Positions 63,838 to 64,000 of a stretch of DNA of 64,000 bases are shown here, one piece after another. The stretch is from Clostridia bacterium. GTDB lineage: Bacteria; Bacillota_A; Clostridia; Oscillospirales; CAG-272. The stretch's first letter is position 1. Every line of letters starts with the position of its first letter. The stretch is taken from contig JAFTLD010000003.1 of the NCBI GenBank assembly GCA_017452945.1, forward strand, positions 15,405 through 79,404. The letters are read 5' to 3'. A model generated the notes under the pieces. It was given only the letters and a program-made list of their open reading frames with translations. It was not told the origin of the DNA and did no database searches. The position numbers and the translations under genes were made by a program.

Positions 63838-64000
63838 GCGAGAGCTCTGCGGAAGTGAAATTTCGCATAGCTCTCGCTTACTTTTGCTGTAATAGTGGTA
63901 TTCCGACTGCGTCGGAGTGATATTATTGCTGTCGCAATAGTGATATTGAAGCCTTACGGCTTCAGTGATATTCTATTCGCCTCCCAAACTCGCGTAGCGA
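63838..64000. repeat. Hairpin array C, cut by the window end
   Basis: A leader hairpin (arms GCGAGAGCT 63838-63846 and AGCTCTCGC 63869-63877) is followed by 63902-63916 (TCCGAC-TGC-GTCGGA), 63925-63938 (ATTGC-TGTC-GCAAT) and 63948-63963 (GAAGCC-TTAC-GGCTTC), each joined by the exact linker AGTGATATT. It then enters CTATTCGCCTCCCAAACTCG, nearly identical to array B, whose partner arm lies beyond the window. No gene is seen in the 352 bp upstream of the XRE start. Confidence 0.82.

Overview
The window looks like chromosome from a spore-forming, anaerobic, Gram-positive gut-type bacterium of class Clostridia, possibly Oscillospirales or Christensenellales. The reasons are a complete SpoIVA, an anaerobic sulfatase with its radical-SAM maturase, strong AGGAGG ribosome sites, consensus TTGACA-17-TATAAT promoters, lipoprotein signals, and several clostridial families (TraX, DUF3800, BspA-type leucine-rich repeats, a beta-propeller protein next to an ECF sigma factor). 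No phage, transposase, plasmid or CRISPR genes were seen. The taxonomic placement is inference.

Layout. 1-3.6 kb: lipid kinase (cut by the window edge) and asnA on the minus strand, then a CPBP membrane protease overlapping a YmdB-like phosphoesterase. 3.6-6.8 kb: a hairpin array, then an esterase-acyltransferase fusion followed by a zinc-ribbon membrane protein. 6.9-13.7 kb: GH36 alpha-galactosidase and a metallophosphoesterase facing a GH99-like lipoprotein and an Ig-like surface protein. 13.7-17 kb: FliB-like lysine methylase, MFS carrier, membrane-anchored hydrolase. 17.1-20.9 kb: a LysR regulator divergent from a TrpXYZ-type ABC importer. 21-26.4 kb: leucine-rich repeat fragment, spoIVA, a mirror-image hairpin cluster, ECF sigma factor and beta-propeller protein. 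26.4-32 kb: GH38 alpha-mannosidase, a second hairpin array, SGNH hydrolase, TraX, leucine-rich repeat lipoprotein. 31.9-35.4 kb: operon of sulfatase maturase, sulfatase, a frameshifted gene and a small Cys-rich protein. 35.4-41.5 kb: small unknown gene, MsmK/UgpC ATPase, Tex, a TIM-barrel glycosidase candidate, RsuA-type pseudouridine synthase. 41.6-46.2 kb: composite palindromes, GH2 beta-galactosidase, DUF3800 gene with a structured leader. 46.2-52.6 kb: second GH99-like surface enzyme, and an operon of hisS, a DJ-1/PfpI protein and a folate cyclo-ligase-CPBP fusion. 52.7-57.8 kb: tRNA-Ser(CGA), composite palindromes, and a large GH92 surface mannosidase gene with a stop codon and a frameshift. 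57.8-64 kb: unknown helical protein, DUF6259-like enzyme, YczE-like membrane protein, sugar O-acetyltransferase, XRE-TPR regulator and a third hairpin array.

How it fits together. The dominant theme is breakdown of complex glycans: alpha- and beta-galactosidases (GH36, GH2), mannosidases (GH38, GH92, two GH99-like), a sulfatase with maturase, an SGNH esterase, an acetyltransferase and a sugar-importer ATPase. The genes are scattered with individual promoters rather than built as one utilisation locus.

The best candidate for something undescribed is a C-terminal sorting signal shared by three surface proteins (acidic/Thr linker, Gly-Cys, hydrophobic helix, Lys/Arg tail, no LPXTG), seen alongside two CPBP-family membrane proteases, the family that processes Cys-containing CTERM signals in other bacteria. 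Other candidates are the short structured RNA with its own promoter and terminator ahead of the DUF3800 gene, and three arrays of unrelated-sequence hairpins joined by a constant AGTGATATT linker.
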